Positions 35,103-44,761 of a DNA stretch of 64,000 bases are shown in pieces. The notes beneath the pieces were generated by a model, which was not told the origin of the DNA, did not search any database, and was given only the letters and a program-made list of their open reading frames with translations. The stretch lies in NCBI RefSeq assembly GCF_018389385.1, contig NZ_CP062698.1, positions 2,731,501-2,795,500 of the forward strand. The letters run 5' to 3'. Numbering within the stretch: position 1 is the first letter of the stretch; each line of letters opens with the position of its first letter. This stretch comes from Anthocerotibacter panamensis C109 (GTDB taxonomy: Bacteria; Cyanobacteriota; Cyanobacteriia; Gloeobacterales; Anthocerotibacteraceae). The position numbers and the translations under genes were made by a program.

Positions 35103-37433
35103 ATGGCCCCCCAATTGTTTCCACTGGTAGCCCTCCGCGACGCTGTCATCTTTCCCTATTTAGTCTGCCCGCTGTTGATTGGCCGTCCTCGCTCGCTTAA
35201 GGCGGTAGATGAGGCTAGCCATAGCGATGACAAGCGGGTACTCCTGGTCACGCAGCGCGATTTGGAGCAGGAGGACCCCCGCGCCCAACACCTCTACCGG
35301 GTCGGGACGTTGGCCCAAATCCATCAATACGCCCGTCTGCCTGACGGTCCGGTGAAGATTTTGGTGGAGGGTCTTGAGCGGGTCCACATCACCCGCATTC
35401 GTCGTCGCGATCCCTGGTTTCAAGCCTATACCCAACCTTTTCTCGCCCCGGCTGAAGAGGAGCCCGAGCACCTGGAGGCTCTAAAACGGGTGGTTTTGGA
35501 GGACTTTGCCCGCTTTGTCGAAGTCCATCCGCGCATCCCAGAGCATATGGTCCGCTCCCTCAAAGAAGTCGAGGAACCAGCCCGCGTCGCGGATCTGCTC
35601 GCGGCTTTTTTGCAGGTCAAGCTACCGGTCAAGCAGCAACTGTTGGAGTTGCCCTCGGTGGCAGAGCGGCTGCTGAACGTAGGCCAGCATCTGCATCGGC
35701 AAGTCCAACTGCTGCATCTAGAACAGGACATCCAAAAGAAAGTCCACAGCCAGTTGGAGCGCTCCCAGAAAGAGTTCTTTCTGCGCGAACAACTCAAAGT
35801 TATCCAGGAAGAACTGGGAGACGACCTCGACGAGCTAGGAGAACTCAAGGCACGTCTGGCGGGTTGTAGCCTTCCTTCAGCCCATATGCCCCGCGTTCTG
35901 CGCGAAGTCAGACGCCTGGAGAAGCTCCCAGCTATGGCTCCCGAGGCGGGGATCCTGCGCAACTATCTAGAGTGTCTGGTGAGCCTACCCTGGCAGGGAA
36001 CCCCTGCGGCTGGAGTAGACCTGGAGACAACCGAGCGCATTCTGGAGGCGGAGCACTATGGCCTCAAAAAAGTCACCGAGCGGATCCTCGAATTCCTGGC
36101 TGTAGACCAACTGCTTACCCTCAGACCCGAAGCGCCACACCGCCATCAGCCGACCATTCTCTGTCTGGTCGGGCCGCCTGGAGTGGGCAAGAGTTCCCTG
36201 GCCCAGGCAATAGCCCGAGGTCTGGGACGAACTTTTGGGCGGGTGAGTCTAGGTGGGGTCCATGACGAAGCAGAAATTCGGGGCCATCGCCGCACGTATA
36301 TCGGGGCGATGCCCGGCAAAATTCTCCAGGCCCTGCGGGATGTAGGGGCGCGCAACCCCGTCTTACTCCTCGATGAGATTGACAAATTGGGCCGCTCGCT
36401 CCAGGGTGACCCGGCAGCGGCACTCCTGGAAGTCCTTGACCCGGAGCAAAATCAGGAATTTGTAGACCATTTTGTCGAGGTCCCCTTCAACCTACAAGAA
36501 GTCTTTTTTATCTGCACAGCCAACAGCACCGACACCATTCCTACCCCACTGTTGGACCGATTGGAGGTCATTCAACTCTCCGGCTACACCGAAGGTGAAA
36601 AACTCGCCATCGCTCGCCAGCATCTCTTACCCAAACAGCTCAACCGCCATGGGCTCTCCACGCGACAAATCCAGATCCAGCAGCCCGCCCTAGCCCACTT
36701 AGTCCGGCAATATACCCGCGAGGCTGGCGTGCGGGGGTTGGAGCGCTCCCTGGGCGCACTCTGTCGCAAGGTAGCCCGACAGGTGCTCAAGGACAGCCAC
36801 CATGGAACCACCATCACCCTGAGCAACCTCCAGAAATACTTGGGCATCCCACCCTATCCCCCCGAAGAACGGCCACACACCACTCAAGTCGGCGTCTGTA
36901 GCGGTCTCGCCTGGACGCCCTATGGGGGCTGTACGCTCCAAATTGAGGTCAATGTGATGCCGGGACAGGGCAAGCTCCAGTTAACCGGCCAGTTGGGGGA
37001 GGTTATGAAAGAATCCGCCCAAGCGGCATTTAGCTACATCCGCGCCCACTGCGATGAATTGGGGATCCCGACCCATTTCCCTAAGGAAGTTGACGTCCAT
37101 ATCCATATTCCCGAAGGAGCGACGCCCAAAGACGGCCCCTCGGCGGGCATTGCCATGGCTACAGCAATGGTATCGGCGCTCACAGGTCGCCCGGTTCGCC
37201 ATGAAATCGCGATGACTGGAGAGATCACTCTTAGAGGCAGCGTCCTTGCCATTGGAGGGCTCAAAGAAAAGAGCCTCGCTGCCTACCGCAGTGGCCTCAA
37301 GAAGGTTTTCCTGCCCAAATCCAACCAGCGCGACCTAGCCGACCTCCCGCGGGAAGTCGCACAAAGCGTTGTTTTTATCCCTGTTGAGCACCTTTCGGAG
37401 GTCTTGGCCCTGGCTCTAGAGCGACCAGGTTAA
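35103..37433 (+). CDS. lon: ATP-dependent Lon protease
   Basis: The 776-residue protein is a full LonA. It has an N-terminal substrate domain ([18 protein letters not shown]), coiled-coil ([15 protein letters not shown]), Walker [12 protein letters not shown], Walker [11 protein letters not shown], sensor and lid regions, and a protease domain with the catalytic Ser in PKDGPSAG and Lys in [15 protein letters not shown]. It degrades damaged and regulatory proteins. To my knowledge LonA is missing from many cyanobacteria, so its presence is informative for the lineage. Confidence 0.95.
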   Translation: MAPQLFPLVALRDAVIFPYLVCPLLIGRPRSLKAVDEASHSDDKRVLLVTQRDLEQEDPRAQHLYRVGTLAQIHQYARLPDGPVKILVEGLERVHITRIRRRDPWFQAYTQPFLAPAEEEPEHLEALKRVVLEDFARFVEVHPRIPEHMVRSLKEVEEPARVADLLAAFLQVKLPVKQQLLELPSVAERLLNVGQHLHRQVQLLHLEQDIQKKVHSQLERSQKEFFLREQLKVIQEELGDDLDELGELKARLAGCSLPSAHMPRVLREVRRLEKLPAMAPEAGILRNYLECLVSLPWQGTPAAGVDLETTERILEAEHYGLKKVTERILEFLAVDQLLTLRPEAPHRHQPTILCLVGPPGVGKSSLAQAIARGLGRTFGRVSLGGVHDEAEIRGHRRTYIGAMPGKILQALRDVGARNPVLLLDEIDKLGRSLQGDPAAALLEVLDPEQNQEFVDHFVEVPFNLQEVFFICTANSTDTIPTPLLDRLEVIQLSGYTEGEKLAIARQHLLPKQLNRHGLSTRQIQIQQPALAHLVRQYTREAGVRGLERSLGALCRKVARQVLKDSHHGTTITLSNLQKYLGIPPYPPEERPHTTQVGVCSGLAWTPYGGCTLQIEVNVMPGQGKLQLTGQLGEVMKESAQAAFSYIRAHCDELGIPTHFPKEVDVHIHIPEGATPKDGPSAGIAMATAMVSALTGRPVRHEIAMTGEITLRGSVLAIGGLKEKSLAAYRSGLKKVFLPKSNQRDLADLPREVAQSVVFIPVEHLSEVLALALERPG

Positions 37434-37536
37434 ATTTTTTCTCCCTGGGCTGTGTTTTGTTACGACTCGGTGTATTTTGGCTAAGGAGAGGCGCGGACAA
37501 TCCCGGTTCTCGCTTCTGTTCTGTAGGGGTATCGCC

Positions 37537-38022
37537 ATGCAAGATGTCATCGGTAAAGTGATCGCGGAATACGACACCAAGGGCAAGTATTTGGATGCGG
37601 CGGCCCTCGACCTGCTGCGCTCCTATTTTGACAGCGGCGACTTGCGGCTCAAGGCGGCACAGGCCATCACAGCCAATGCCGAAGTCATTGTCCGGGCAGC
37701 CTCGGCTAAGGCCCTCCACTACACGCCGGTCACCAAACCTGGCGGCAATATGTACTACGCTCGCCGCTACGCTTCTTGCATCCGCGACCTAGACTACTTC
37801 CTGCGCTATGCGACCTATGCGATGCTGGCGGACAATACCACCCTGTTGGATGAATACGTCCTCAAGGGTTTGACCGAGACCTATCGCGCTCTGGGCGTTC
37901 CTCTGGATATCAGCGTGCGGGCTATCAATGCCCTCAAAGAAGTCGTGGCGGGTCAGGTTGGCCCTAAGGCGGGCCAGGAGATGGCTAAGTACTTCGATCA
38001 CTTGGCAAAGGGCCTGGGCTAG
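37537..38022 (+). CDS. Allophycocyanin beta-type phycobiliprotein
   Basis: The 161-residue protein starts at the ATG at 37537. The in-frame upstream ATG at 37477 adds 20 residues that no phycobiliprotein has. Cys81 (RYASCIRDLDYFLRYATYA) is the phycocyanobilin site and Asn71 (KPGGNMYYARR) is the usual N-methylated residue. Length equals ApcB, but AEYDTKGKYLD and several positions differ from ordinary ApcB, so it may be ApcF-like or a paralog. No apcA, apcC or apcE is adjacent. It belongs to the phycobilisome core. Confidence 0.88.
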   Translation: MQDVIGKVIAEYDTKGKYLDAAALDLLRSYFDSGDLRLKAAQAITANAEVIVRAASAKALHYTPVTKPGGNMYYARRYASCIRDLDYFLRYATYAMLADNTTLLDEYVLKGLTETYRALGVPLDISVRAINALKEVVAGQVGPKAGQEMAKYFDHLAKGLG

Positions 38023-38057
38023 GCGCGAATCTCGAACCCCATTAGCCGGTGTAGTCA

Positions 38058-38876
38058 ATGGATATAAAGCGACGTACGGTAGTGGCGGCCCTCGCGGCCC
38101 TACCGCTCATTCCTCGTAGCCTCGCTGCGGGTGAGCGCCTCCATGTGGCCTTTATCGCTGATACAGGGACCGGCAGCAAGGGGCAGTATGCCGTAGCAGC
38201 GCAAATGGACCGGATGCAAGCCCGTGACCCTTTCGATTTCATCCTCTTGGGTGGAGATAATATCTACGATGACGGCGAGATCGAAAAAATCAAGCAGGTC
38301 TTTGAGCGGCCCTACCATGCTCTGCTGGCGGCTAAAGTTCCCTTCTACGCAGTTTTGGGCAACCACGATGTCCGCACCCGCAATGGAGTAGACCAGCTTA
38401 AGTATTTCCATATGCCCGCCCGCTATTACACCTTTCGCAAGGGACCGGCGCAATTCTTCGCGCTGGACACCAACCAACTGGACAAAGCGCAACTCGTCTG
38501 GCTAGATGAACAACTCGGACACTCTGAGGCCCCGGCTAAAATCGTGTTTGGGCATCACAACGTCTACTCTAGCTCCGTCTACGGGGTGGCCCAAGAGCGG
38601 GTGACCAAACTGAGCCCCATCCTCATCCGCCATCGGGTCGCACTCTACCTCAATGGGCACGAACATTGCTATGAGCGCACATACCCCCTAGATGGCGTGG
38701 TCTACCTGACGGGGGGCGGGGGGTCTGAGGTCCGCCCGGTGGACAAGTCAGCTTTTACGGCCTTCTCCCGTTCGACCCGAGAATTTATCAGCCTGGAGAT
38801 CACAGCGCGTCAGATTGCTCTAGCGGCTGTCGATACGACTGGACAAGTCTTTGATCAAGCGCTGATTCGTCTATAG
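38058..38876 (+). CDS. Tat-exported metallophosphoesterase (purple acid phosphatase-like)
   Basis: The 272-residue protein begins MDIKRRTVVAALAALPLIPR, a twin-arginine-type signal. Metal-binding motifs are FIADTGTG, LLGGDNIYDDG, VLGNHD, FGHHNVY and LNGHEHCYER, as in ACP5-like phosphatases. It would hydrolyse phosphate esters in the periplasm. It begins 36 bases after the phycobiliprotein gene, perhaps by read-through. A terminator follows. Confidence 0.85.
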   Translation: MDIKRRTVVAALAALPLIPRSLAAGERLHVAFIADTGTGSKGQYAVAAQMDRMQARDPFDFILLGGDNIYDDGEIEKIKQVFERPYHALLAAKVPFYAVLGNHDVRTRNGVDQLKYFHMPARYYTFRKGPAQFFALDTNQLDKAQLVWLDEQLGHSEAPAKIVFGHHNVYSSSVYGVAQERVTKLSPILIRHRVALYLNGHEHCYERTYPLDGVVYLTGGGGSEVRPVDKSAFTAFSRSTREFISLEITARQIALAAVDTTGQVFDQALIRL

Positions 38877-38888
38877 GCCATAGAAATT

Positions 38889-38913
38889 AAAAAACCCCAC
38901 AGGGCGCGGGGCT
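38889..38913. terminator. Bidirectional intrinsic terminator
   Basis: CCCCAC (38895-38900) pairs with GCGGGG (38906-38911) including one G-U pair. On the minus strand TTTTTT follows; on the plus strand CTTTAGTT. It serves the convergent phosphatase and S8 peptidase genes. Confidence 0.7.
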
Positions 38914-38936
38914 TTAGTTAATCTTTGGGCTTGGGC

Positions 38937-41345
38937 TTAAGGAACTGCTGTCTGGGCATTGATAAACCCAAAACCATCGAGGAAGGAATATCCTGTCCCG
39001 AGGTTATTCACAAAGGACCCGGTAGTGGTGGTGTTGTCCCCAAAGGTGACCGTAAAAGTCAGGCCATTCGGAGCAACGGTCCCGGACGGGATGAAGACTC
39101 CGCCGCCTAACAGGTCTGCTGAATTTCCGCCCCCGCCACTAAAAGCAGTGTCCCGGTCAATGCCAAAGGAGACGATAGCCCCGGCGTTGAAACTCCCACT
39201 GGCAAAGTTTAGGGTCACCGTCGGAATATTGCCGATGGCAGGGGTGTTAAGTGGGGTGAAGGTAATAGCGGCGGCAGAAATCCCTTGGAGTAGCCCAAAA
39301 GTCAAGGGAAAACCTGGTCCGACACGGTTGTCAAAAACGATACCCGTCGGAGACTGAGTCTGGTTCCCGCCTGATCCTGCCCCGCCATTTAACTGGATAC
39401 TCGCCACACTCCCTGGTCCGGCGTAGGAAACTCTAAAGAAATTGGGGTCGATTTGGGTGTTGATGTTTTGGCCGATATCCCCGATAGCAGTGATGGTGAC
39501 CGTACCATCGGCGGATACCCCCCGAGCAAAATTGGGGTCTAGGTCGTGGGGGAGGGCATTGGTTTGGAGGATGGTTTTCATTTGGGCTGGGGTAACAGAA
39601 CCCGGTCCCCCACTGCGCTGTAAAACTAGGGCCGCGATAGCTGCCGCCTGGGGTGCAGCAGCGCTCGTGCCGAAGAATTGAGAGATAGCTGGGGGCGTGG
39701 GAATGCTGGGGAAGAACGTGTTAAAGGCTCCGTCCATAGCTGCCACGTCCGGTTTTAGGCGCACCTGAGGTGTAGGTAGGCGATTGCCTGCTAGGTCAAA
39801 GGCAATGGTCACCGGACCGACAGAGGTAAAACTCTCTGTGAGAAAAGGTGCTGTCGGACTGTAGGCGGCGGTGCCGTTCGCCCCGACTGCGGAATTATGG
39901 CCGAAGGTCGTCGGCGTGCTGTAGGCAAAGTAATCGTTAACCGTACCCGAGGTGAACCAGACATAGCGCAACCGACTGGCTGGGGTGGGGGTGGCAGCGG
40001 GGGTGTTGGCGCGGGCAATCACCATTTGTAAAGCCCCTGTCCCAGTTACGCCCTGGAGTTCCAGCGGTTGATTGGATGCCAGATTGTTAGTCTGGGCAGC
40101 AAATAAGAAATTACCAGCCGTGTCAAAAAAGAGCAGGTTGAAGTCCGAGAGGACCCCGCCACCTGGCAGATCGTAGGGTTCGTCCCACTGGAAGCTGATC
40201 GTTCCACGGGTCGTAATCGAGATGGATTGGGAGATGTCCGTCCCACCCGTCGCATCGAAGTTATGGAACCCTCCAGCGTAAAGAGCAGGGGGCACCGTGC
40301 TCAAGTTGAGGTTGCCTAAGGGGGCACCCGCCACTGGAATCAAGCGCAAGTCAGAAGCATAAGCCTGGGTCGGCGGGAGGTTGCCTGCGGAAGAAAAATA
40401 GGCCACACCCTGGGCAGCGACATCATCTACAGCCTGGGCAATGATGCCGTCGGAGAACATATTCTCCGCAAAATAAATGACGTCATCTACGACTACTTGA
40501 GCGCGACAGGTGCCAGTCGGGTTACCCAGAGCCCGTATGTTGTTGGCGAAGCTGACGATTCCGGCAAATGCTGTAGCGAAACACAGTCTGGACCTAGGGG
40601 CGGTATCGTGGATGATTTGGAGCATAGCCCGCCCCTCGTCCGTCCCCGCTGGGTTGTCCTGGAGTATGACTACCGGCTGGGTATTCCCGAGCGTATTACC
40701 CTTGCCCGGCAGATCCCCGCTAGCGATGTCGTTGTTGGCTTTGATGGTGCTGGTACTGGTGTTATAGCTATCTGAGAGCACGCCGACGGTGATACCGCTT
40801 CCGTTGACTGTCCCAGTACCATTGGTCACCCAGCCGGGAATATTCTGAATACGATGCTGTACGATAGCCTGACTGGTGACCCTGCCGATATTGGTGATGG
40901 GCTTGGGCACCAGGATCATCGAGGAAACCCCGGCAGTTTGGGCCATTTGGGGAACTTTATTCAGCGGCACATAACCTTCTAGGACCCCCGCCCGGTAGCG
41001 CTCGGTCTCGGCGGTGACCTGCATACCCTCAGCGCGCAGGGATCGCTTCACAGAAGCCATGGGGGTACTGCCGTCCATATGGATATCGACCAGCACCCGG
41101 CCCTGAGCATCCTGCATCGCCAACCCCAAAGCATCCGGGGCTATGGAGGTATTGGCTGGGACAGACGGACCCTTGAGATATTCCTCCATGATTTGGTACA
41201 GGCCATTGCCTAAATTCTGAGGAATCGCTGGCTTGGCAAGGGCAGGACCAGCCAGCAAGCTCAGCCCCAGACTCAAAGAAAGTAGTGAGGAGTAAACAGC
41301 AAAGGGGCGATGAGTTTTACAAAACTTGACGGGGACCACATTCAT
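38937..41345 (-). CDS. Exported S8 family (subtilisin-like) serine peptidase
   Basis: The 802-residue protein has a signal peptide (LSLGLSLLAGPALAKP). Catalytic Asp is in ITVGVLSDSYN, His in IIHDTAPRS and Ser in FFGTSAAAPQAAA. Large inserts lie between His and Ser (about 330-540). The C-terminal about 180 residues after ITAIGDIGQNINTQ are beta-rich with Gly/Asn repeats and may be a binding domain. It is secreted or surface-located. The order Asp-His-Ser and motifs support S8; substrates are unknown. Confidence 0.85.
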   Translation of the reverse strand: MNVVPVKFCKTHRPFAVYSSLLSLSLGLSLLAGPALAKPAIPQNLGNGLYQIMEEYLKGPSVPANTSIAPDALGLAMQDAQGRVLVDIHMDGSTPMASVKRSLRAEGMQVTAETERYRAGVLEGYVPLNKVPQMAQTAGVSSMILVPKPITNIGRVTSQAIVQHRIQNIPGWVTNGTGTVNGSGITVGVLSDSYNTSTSTIKANNDIASGDLPGKGNTLGNTQPVVILQDNPAGTDEGRAMLQIIHDTAPRSRLCFATAFAGIVSFANNIRALGNPTGTCRAQVVVDDVIYFAENMFSDGIIAQAVDDVAAQGVAYFSSAGNLPPTQAYASDLRLIPVAGAPLGNLNLSTVPPALYAGGFHNFDATGGTDISQSISITTRGTISFQWDEPYDLPGGGVLSDFNLLFFDTAGNFLFAAQTNNLASNQPLELQGVTGTGALQMVIARANTPAATPTPASRLRYVWFTSGTVNDYFAYSTPTTFGHNSAVGANGTAAYSPTAPFLTESFTSVGPVTIAFDLAGNRLPTPQVRLKPDVAAMDGAFNTFFPSIPTPPAISQFFGTSAAAPQAAAIAALVLQRSGGPGSVTPAQMKTILQTNALPHDLDPNFARGVSADGTVTITAIGDIGQNINTQIDPNFFRVSYAGPGSVASIQLNGGAGSGGNQTQSPTGIVFDNRVGPGFPLTFGLLQGISAAAITFTPLNTPAIGNIPTVTLNFASGSFNAGAIVSFGIDRDTAFSGGGGNSADLLGGGVFIPSGTVAPNGLTFTVTFGDNTTTTGSFVNNLGTGYSFLDGFGFINAQTAVP

Positions 41346-41875
41346 GAGGGAGTGTCCTAAGGTACAGGTCGATATAGCCTAAGTGATTATAGGAAAACAC
41401 GTAGGTAAATGACAAGAGCAAACCCTATACTCCTGAGCTTCAACTATTAAGCTGAAATACCTACTAGGACAAAAATTCTTGCGTTCCCTTTGCGGATGAG
41501 GCCACAAAAAAAGATAGCTATCAGGATTTTACAAAAAGTTTTAAATTATATTCTTTTTGTCGCGTTTTAATAGTTCAGAGATAACATTTACAAGCTTTAG
41601 TTTTTCGATGGTCCGGGATGGTCCGCAAGAGTACGCTCATACCAGAGTATTTAAGTACCTCCTCTTACGCATTTCACCTGAATCTGATATGTTTATGTAC
41701 ATTCCGGCCAAGTGGCTATCTGACGTTCAGACTATCTTTTCGATGCACGCTACTATAGCTAGGCCCTTGTGCAGTAAAGGTTTCAGGGCTTCTAGTACAG
41801 TGCATGTCGAGGTATATGGCATCAGAAAAAATGTACTTGCGCCCCCCGATTCTACATGAGGAGCAGAGTGTATCA
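41346..41875. other. AT-rich intergenic region upstream of PEP-CTERM gene
   Basis: These 530 bases have no supported gene. They are much more AT-rich than the flanks, particularly 41500-41600. A 10-bp period tandem, GATGGTCCG twice (41607-41615 and 41617-41625), may be an activator site. A TACTATAGCT at about 41750 could be a -10 region; no paired -35 was found. Confidence 0.45.
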
Positions 41876-42541
41876 ATGGCTACGAAAATACTGAAATCGT
41901 CCTGGATGGGCCTGATTCTGACTACTTCAGTCCTGGCGCATGGCGTGCAGGCAGCAACCTTTACGGAAATTGGGGATGTCGGACAGACGCTCACCACAGC
42001 CGCTATTCCGACCCCAGAATCCGTACCCTTGATCACCATTTTCGGGACGCTTTCGAGTTCTACGGACGCTGATTTGTTTTTGATTAATATCATCGATCCG
42101 GTGAATTTTTCGGCCACGACGGTGAATGCAGAGACGAGTGTAGATACCCAACTTTTTTTGCTCAATAGTTCCGGTGCGGCTGTCTTCTTAAACGATGACG
42201 ATCCGGCTGGTCTAGGCTCGATCCTTCAATCTACGCTCCCAACAGGTATTGGTCCGCTTACAGCAGGGGTTTATTATCTAGGGATTTCACCTTTTGGATA
42301 TGATCCAGTCAATCTCAATACTTTACTCTTTGCCACAGGGAGCAGTTCTACCGCTATTGTCGGGCCGAATATTAGCAGCCCATTGACGGGTTTTGTAGGT
42401 AATCCCTTCTCGACGCCCGGAGGGAGTTATCGCATTAATCTCACCGGAGTCCAGACTGTCCCTGAACCAGCCTCCGTGCTGGGACTTTTGGGTATGGGAG
42501 TCTGGGGAGCACGCCGGAAGCTGAAAAAGGCTAAAAGCTGA
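41876..42541 (+). CDS. PEP-CTERM sorting-domain protein
   Basis: The 221-residue protein starts at the ATG at 41876 (GAGGAG about 10 bases upstream). It has a signal peptide (LILTTSVLAHGVQAATF) and a C-terminal VPEPASVLGLLGMGVWGARR followed by a basic tail, the exosortase recognition signal. The centre is a pre-peptidase-like beta domain (STDADLFLINI, AGVYYLGIS). Such proteins are released or attached at the surface after exosortase processing. No exosortase gene is in the window. Confidence 0.9.
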   Translation: MATKILKSSWMGLILTTSVLAHGVQAATFTEIGDVGQTLTTAAIPTPESVPLITIFGTLSSSTDADLFLINIIDPVNFSATTVNAETSVDTQLFLLNSSGAAVFLNDDDPAGLGSILQSTLPTGIGPLTAGVYYLGISPFGYDPVNLNTLLFATGSSSTAIVGPNISSPLTGFVGNPFSTPGGSYRINLTGVQTVPEPASVLGLLGMGVWGARRKLKKAKS

Positions 42542-42609
42542 CTACTCGTAGCGGACCGTGAGTAAGGTCTCTAGGTTCGGTATCATGGACTCGGAGCTTC
42601 GGGCCTGTT

Positions 42610-43185
42610 ATGGACACGTCAGCCTATTTCTGGTTTAAAGCCCTGCATGTGGTGGGGTTTACCGTCTGGATGGCAGGATTGTTTTATCTGCCCCGGCTGT
42701 TTGTGTATCATGTCGAGGCCCAAGAGCAACCAGAGCCCGTGCAGAAAGCGCTAAAGGCCCAGTTTGCGCTCATGGAACGGCGTCTTTATACCATCATCAC
42801 TACGCCGGGGATGATCCTTACGATCCTGATGGCGATTGGAATCCTGACCACGGAGCCAGAAGTCCTCAAGGAAACCTGGCTCCACGCAAAACTGGCCTTG
42901 GTTGCGGCGATGGTGGGCTACCATTTCTGGTGTAACCATATCCGCAAACAACTGGCGCGAGGGACTTTTACCTGGACAGGACAACAGTTGCGGGCCTTTA
43001 ATGAAGTCTCGACGGTCCTGTTTATCTTGATTGTGCTTTTGGCGATTTTTAAGGACCAGTTCCCCACCAACCTTGCCACTTGGTTCATCGTCGGGCTTGT
43101 CGTTCTCATGGCCGTAGCCATTCAGCTCTATGCCCGCAAACGGCGCTTGGACAAAGCAAAGCTTGTGCCGGAGAATCAGCCGTGA
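42610..43185 (+). CDS. hemJ: Protoporphyrinogen IX oxidase HemJ
   Basis: The 191-residue membrane protein matches cyanobacterial HemJ (slr1790 type): YFWFKALHVVGFTVWMAGLF, YLPRLFVYHVEA, LMERRLYTIITTPGM and WLHAKLALVAAMVGYHFWC, then QLYARKRR. Conserved His and Lys (H13; K in WLHAKL) are essential in the family. Four helices are evident. It oxidises protoporphyrinogen IX to protoporphyrin IX, feeding heme and chlorophyll synthesis. Confidence 0.94.
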   Translation: MDTSAYFWFKALHVVGFTVWMAGLFYLPRLFVYHVEAQEQPEPVQKALKAQFALMERRLYTIITTPGMILTILMAIGILTTEPEVLKETWLHAKLALVAAMVGYHFWCNHIRKQLARGTFTWTGQQLRAFNEVSTVLFILIVLLAIFKDQFPTNLATWFIVGLVVLMAVAIQLYARKRRLDKAKLVPENQP

Positions 43186-43203
43186 AGCTTCTCGGATATG
43201 GGT

Positions 43204-43722
43204 CTAGCGTCCCATCTTGCGCTTGAGGTCTTCGAGCGCTTGATCCACTTCCCAGCGCTGAAAACGAGCCTCTAGATCGTCCTTGAGGGGGCGGGTGGTC
43301 GGAGGCGTTTGGGTTGCCTGCTGGCGTGCCTCTAACTCTTGACGGCGGGGGGTCAGTTTTTGGAGTAGTTCTTCTTGAAGCTGGATCTGGTGGATGACTT
43401 CGGACTTGCGCGACCACAATTGGTTGCCCTGGGTCAACAACTGCACCTCCTGTTCCGCCGCCGCCTGCGCTAAATCTGTTCGCCCGCCCGCCTGCGCCTT
43501 TTCCTTACGCTCAAACCATTTCTGGATCTCTTGGGCTGTGCTCAGGATCTGCTGGTAAAGTTCTTTTTCTTCAAGACGCAGGTGGTTGAGAGTCGCCTGG
43601 GTCCGCTCTTCTTCAGCGCGGACCTGCTCCAAGAGCACCAAAATTTGAAGTTGGGGATTGGCTTGGAGAAACTGCTCCAATCGGGTTGCTAGAAACTCTT
43701 CTAGGTCATCCCATAGACCCAC
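43204..43722 (-). CDS. Coiled-coil cyanobacterial protein
   Basis: The 172-residue protein starts at a GTG (43722) that shares a base with the preceding stop codon, so it is translationally coupled. After GLWDDLEEFLATRLEQFL it is nearly all charged helix, predicted coiled coil (about 30-135). It resembles a conserved cyanobacterial family that I recall as TIGR04376, but the recall is weak. It has no signal or membrane segment. Its partner upstream is a single-span protein. Confidence 0.65.
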   Translation of the reverse strand: MGLWDDLEEFLATRLEQFLQANPQLQILVLLEQVRAEEERTQATLNHLRLEEKELYQQILSTAQEIQKWFERKEKAQAGGRTDLAQAAAEQEVQLLTQGNQLWSRKSEVIHQIQLQEELLQKLTPRRQELEARQQATQTPPTTRPLKDDLEARFQRWEVDQALEDLKRKMGR

Positions 43723-44558
43723 TAAATGCCTCCCAAGGTCACCGTACGGGTCTGCCCGCCTTTTTTCATGATAGTCTGTCCAGACTGGATCTCCTGGACT
43801 ACCCAGCCGCTGCTGAGTTGTTGTCCAGCTTTGAATTCTTTGAGGTTGTCGCCTTGCTGGAAGAGCGCGGTGCGGTCAGCTCCTTCACCCACAACACCTA
43901 CCAAAGTCGGCAGGGATTCGACTGGGGCAGGGGCGCCCTGAGCCGGAAGGGTGGCTACGGTGGGCAAGGGGGGCAGGGCTTGCAAGGGAACAGGAGTAGG
44001 TACAGGCGGGGTCAAAGTAGGCGGTGGGATAAACTTGGGCACAGAACGGCTAGGGGCACTCCAGTTGCGGCTAGCGTCATTGAGGGCCAAAGAAGTTACC
44101 CGCCCTCGGAAGTTGCGCTCTGTTCGGAAAGGCGCGGAGAAGGGATCGACAGGGCCAACTTTACCTTTATTGCTTAAGGCCAATTTTGTCTGGGTCAAGG
44201 TCGTCTGGTATTCCTGGAGGACCCGAGCTTCGGCCTCAGCGGGCGTAGGAGGTGCAGGCGGGTCCACCCTAGGCTCTTCTTTGGGTTGCGTGAGCCCCGG
44301 CCAGACTTGGGTAAGTTGGCTAAACCACATCACGCCCGCTAAGGAAGCTGCAGTCCCCGCAAAGCTCAACAGGACAAGTTCCTTGAGGTTGGGCAGGCGT
44401 AGCCCTTGACGAGGGGGAGCTTTGGTTGGGGCAGGTGGTTGGGGCAGGGTGCGTACCGAGAACCCCTGTTCCGCGCGGTCAAAATCCCCTATCACATCGC
44501 CGATGATCCGTTCGGCCTCTGCCTCTAGGTCTTGCCAAGTCAAAATTCCTGCCGTCAT
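43722..44558 (-). CDS. Single-span membrane protein with PilP/GspC-like C-terminus
   Basis: The 278-residue protein has a soluble N-terminus, one membrane helix (LVLLSFAGTAASLAGVMWF, about 61-80), a Pro-rich periplasmic linker, and a C-terminal small beta domain: LVGVVGEGADRTALFQQGDN and WVVQEIQSGQTIMKKGGQ. That last pattern resembles PilP and GspC, which link inner-membrane pilus or secretion parts to the secretin. No other pilus gene is adjacent. The link is inferred from local pattern only. Confidence 0.65.
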   Translation of the reverse strand: MTAGILTWQDLEAEAERIIGDVIGDFDRAEQGFSVRTLPQPPAPTKAPPRQGLRLPNLKELVLLSFAGTAASLAGVMWFSQLTQVWPGLTQPKEEPRVDPPAPPTPAEAEARVLQEYQTTLTQTKLALSNKGKVGPVDPFSAPFRTERNFRGRVTSLALNDASRNWSAPSRSVPKFIPPPTLTPPVPTPVPLQALPPLPTVATLPAQGAPAPVESLPTLVGVVGEGADRTALFQQGDNLKEFKAGQQLSSGWVVQEIQSGQTIMKKGGQTRTVTLGGI

Positions 44559-44761
44559 AACCTGCTACACTCCCCGTCTTGGTGCCAAGAAGAATTTGGC
44601 AATAGCCTATCATTCTTGTCACTAACTGTCTACACTAATGAGCTTACCCAGAAGCCCCACCCGCTCTACCTTCTACTCTGGACAAAGAAAGCCTATTCAC
44701 CTTTAAGATGTGATACGGGGACGACCGAATCTCCGTGCGACGCCATCCAGTCAGGTATACC

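Noticed and set aside
35426-35962. 178-residue minus-strand frame inside lon, very rich in Ser and Arg
   Set aside because: Low-complexity composition is typical of an antisense shadow of a GC-rich gene.
41557-41859. 100-residue plus-strand frame upstream of the PEP-CTERM gene
   Set aside because: AT-rich, no family, no ribosome-binding site; better read as a leader.
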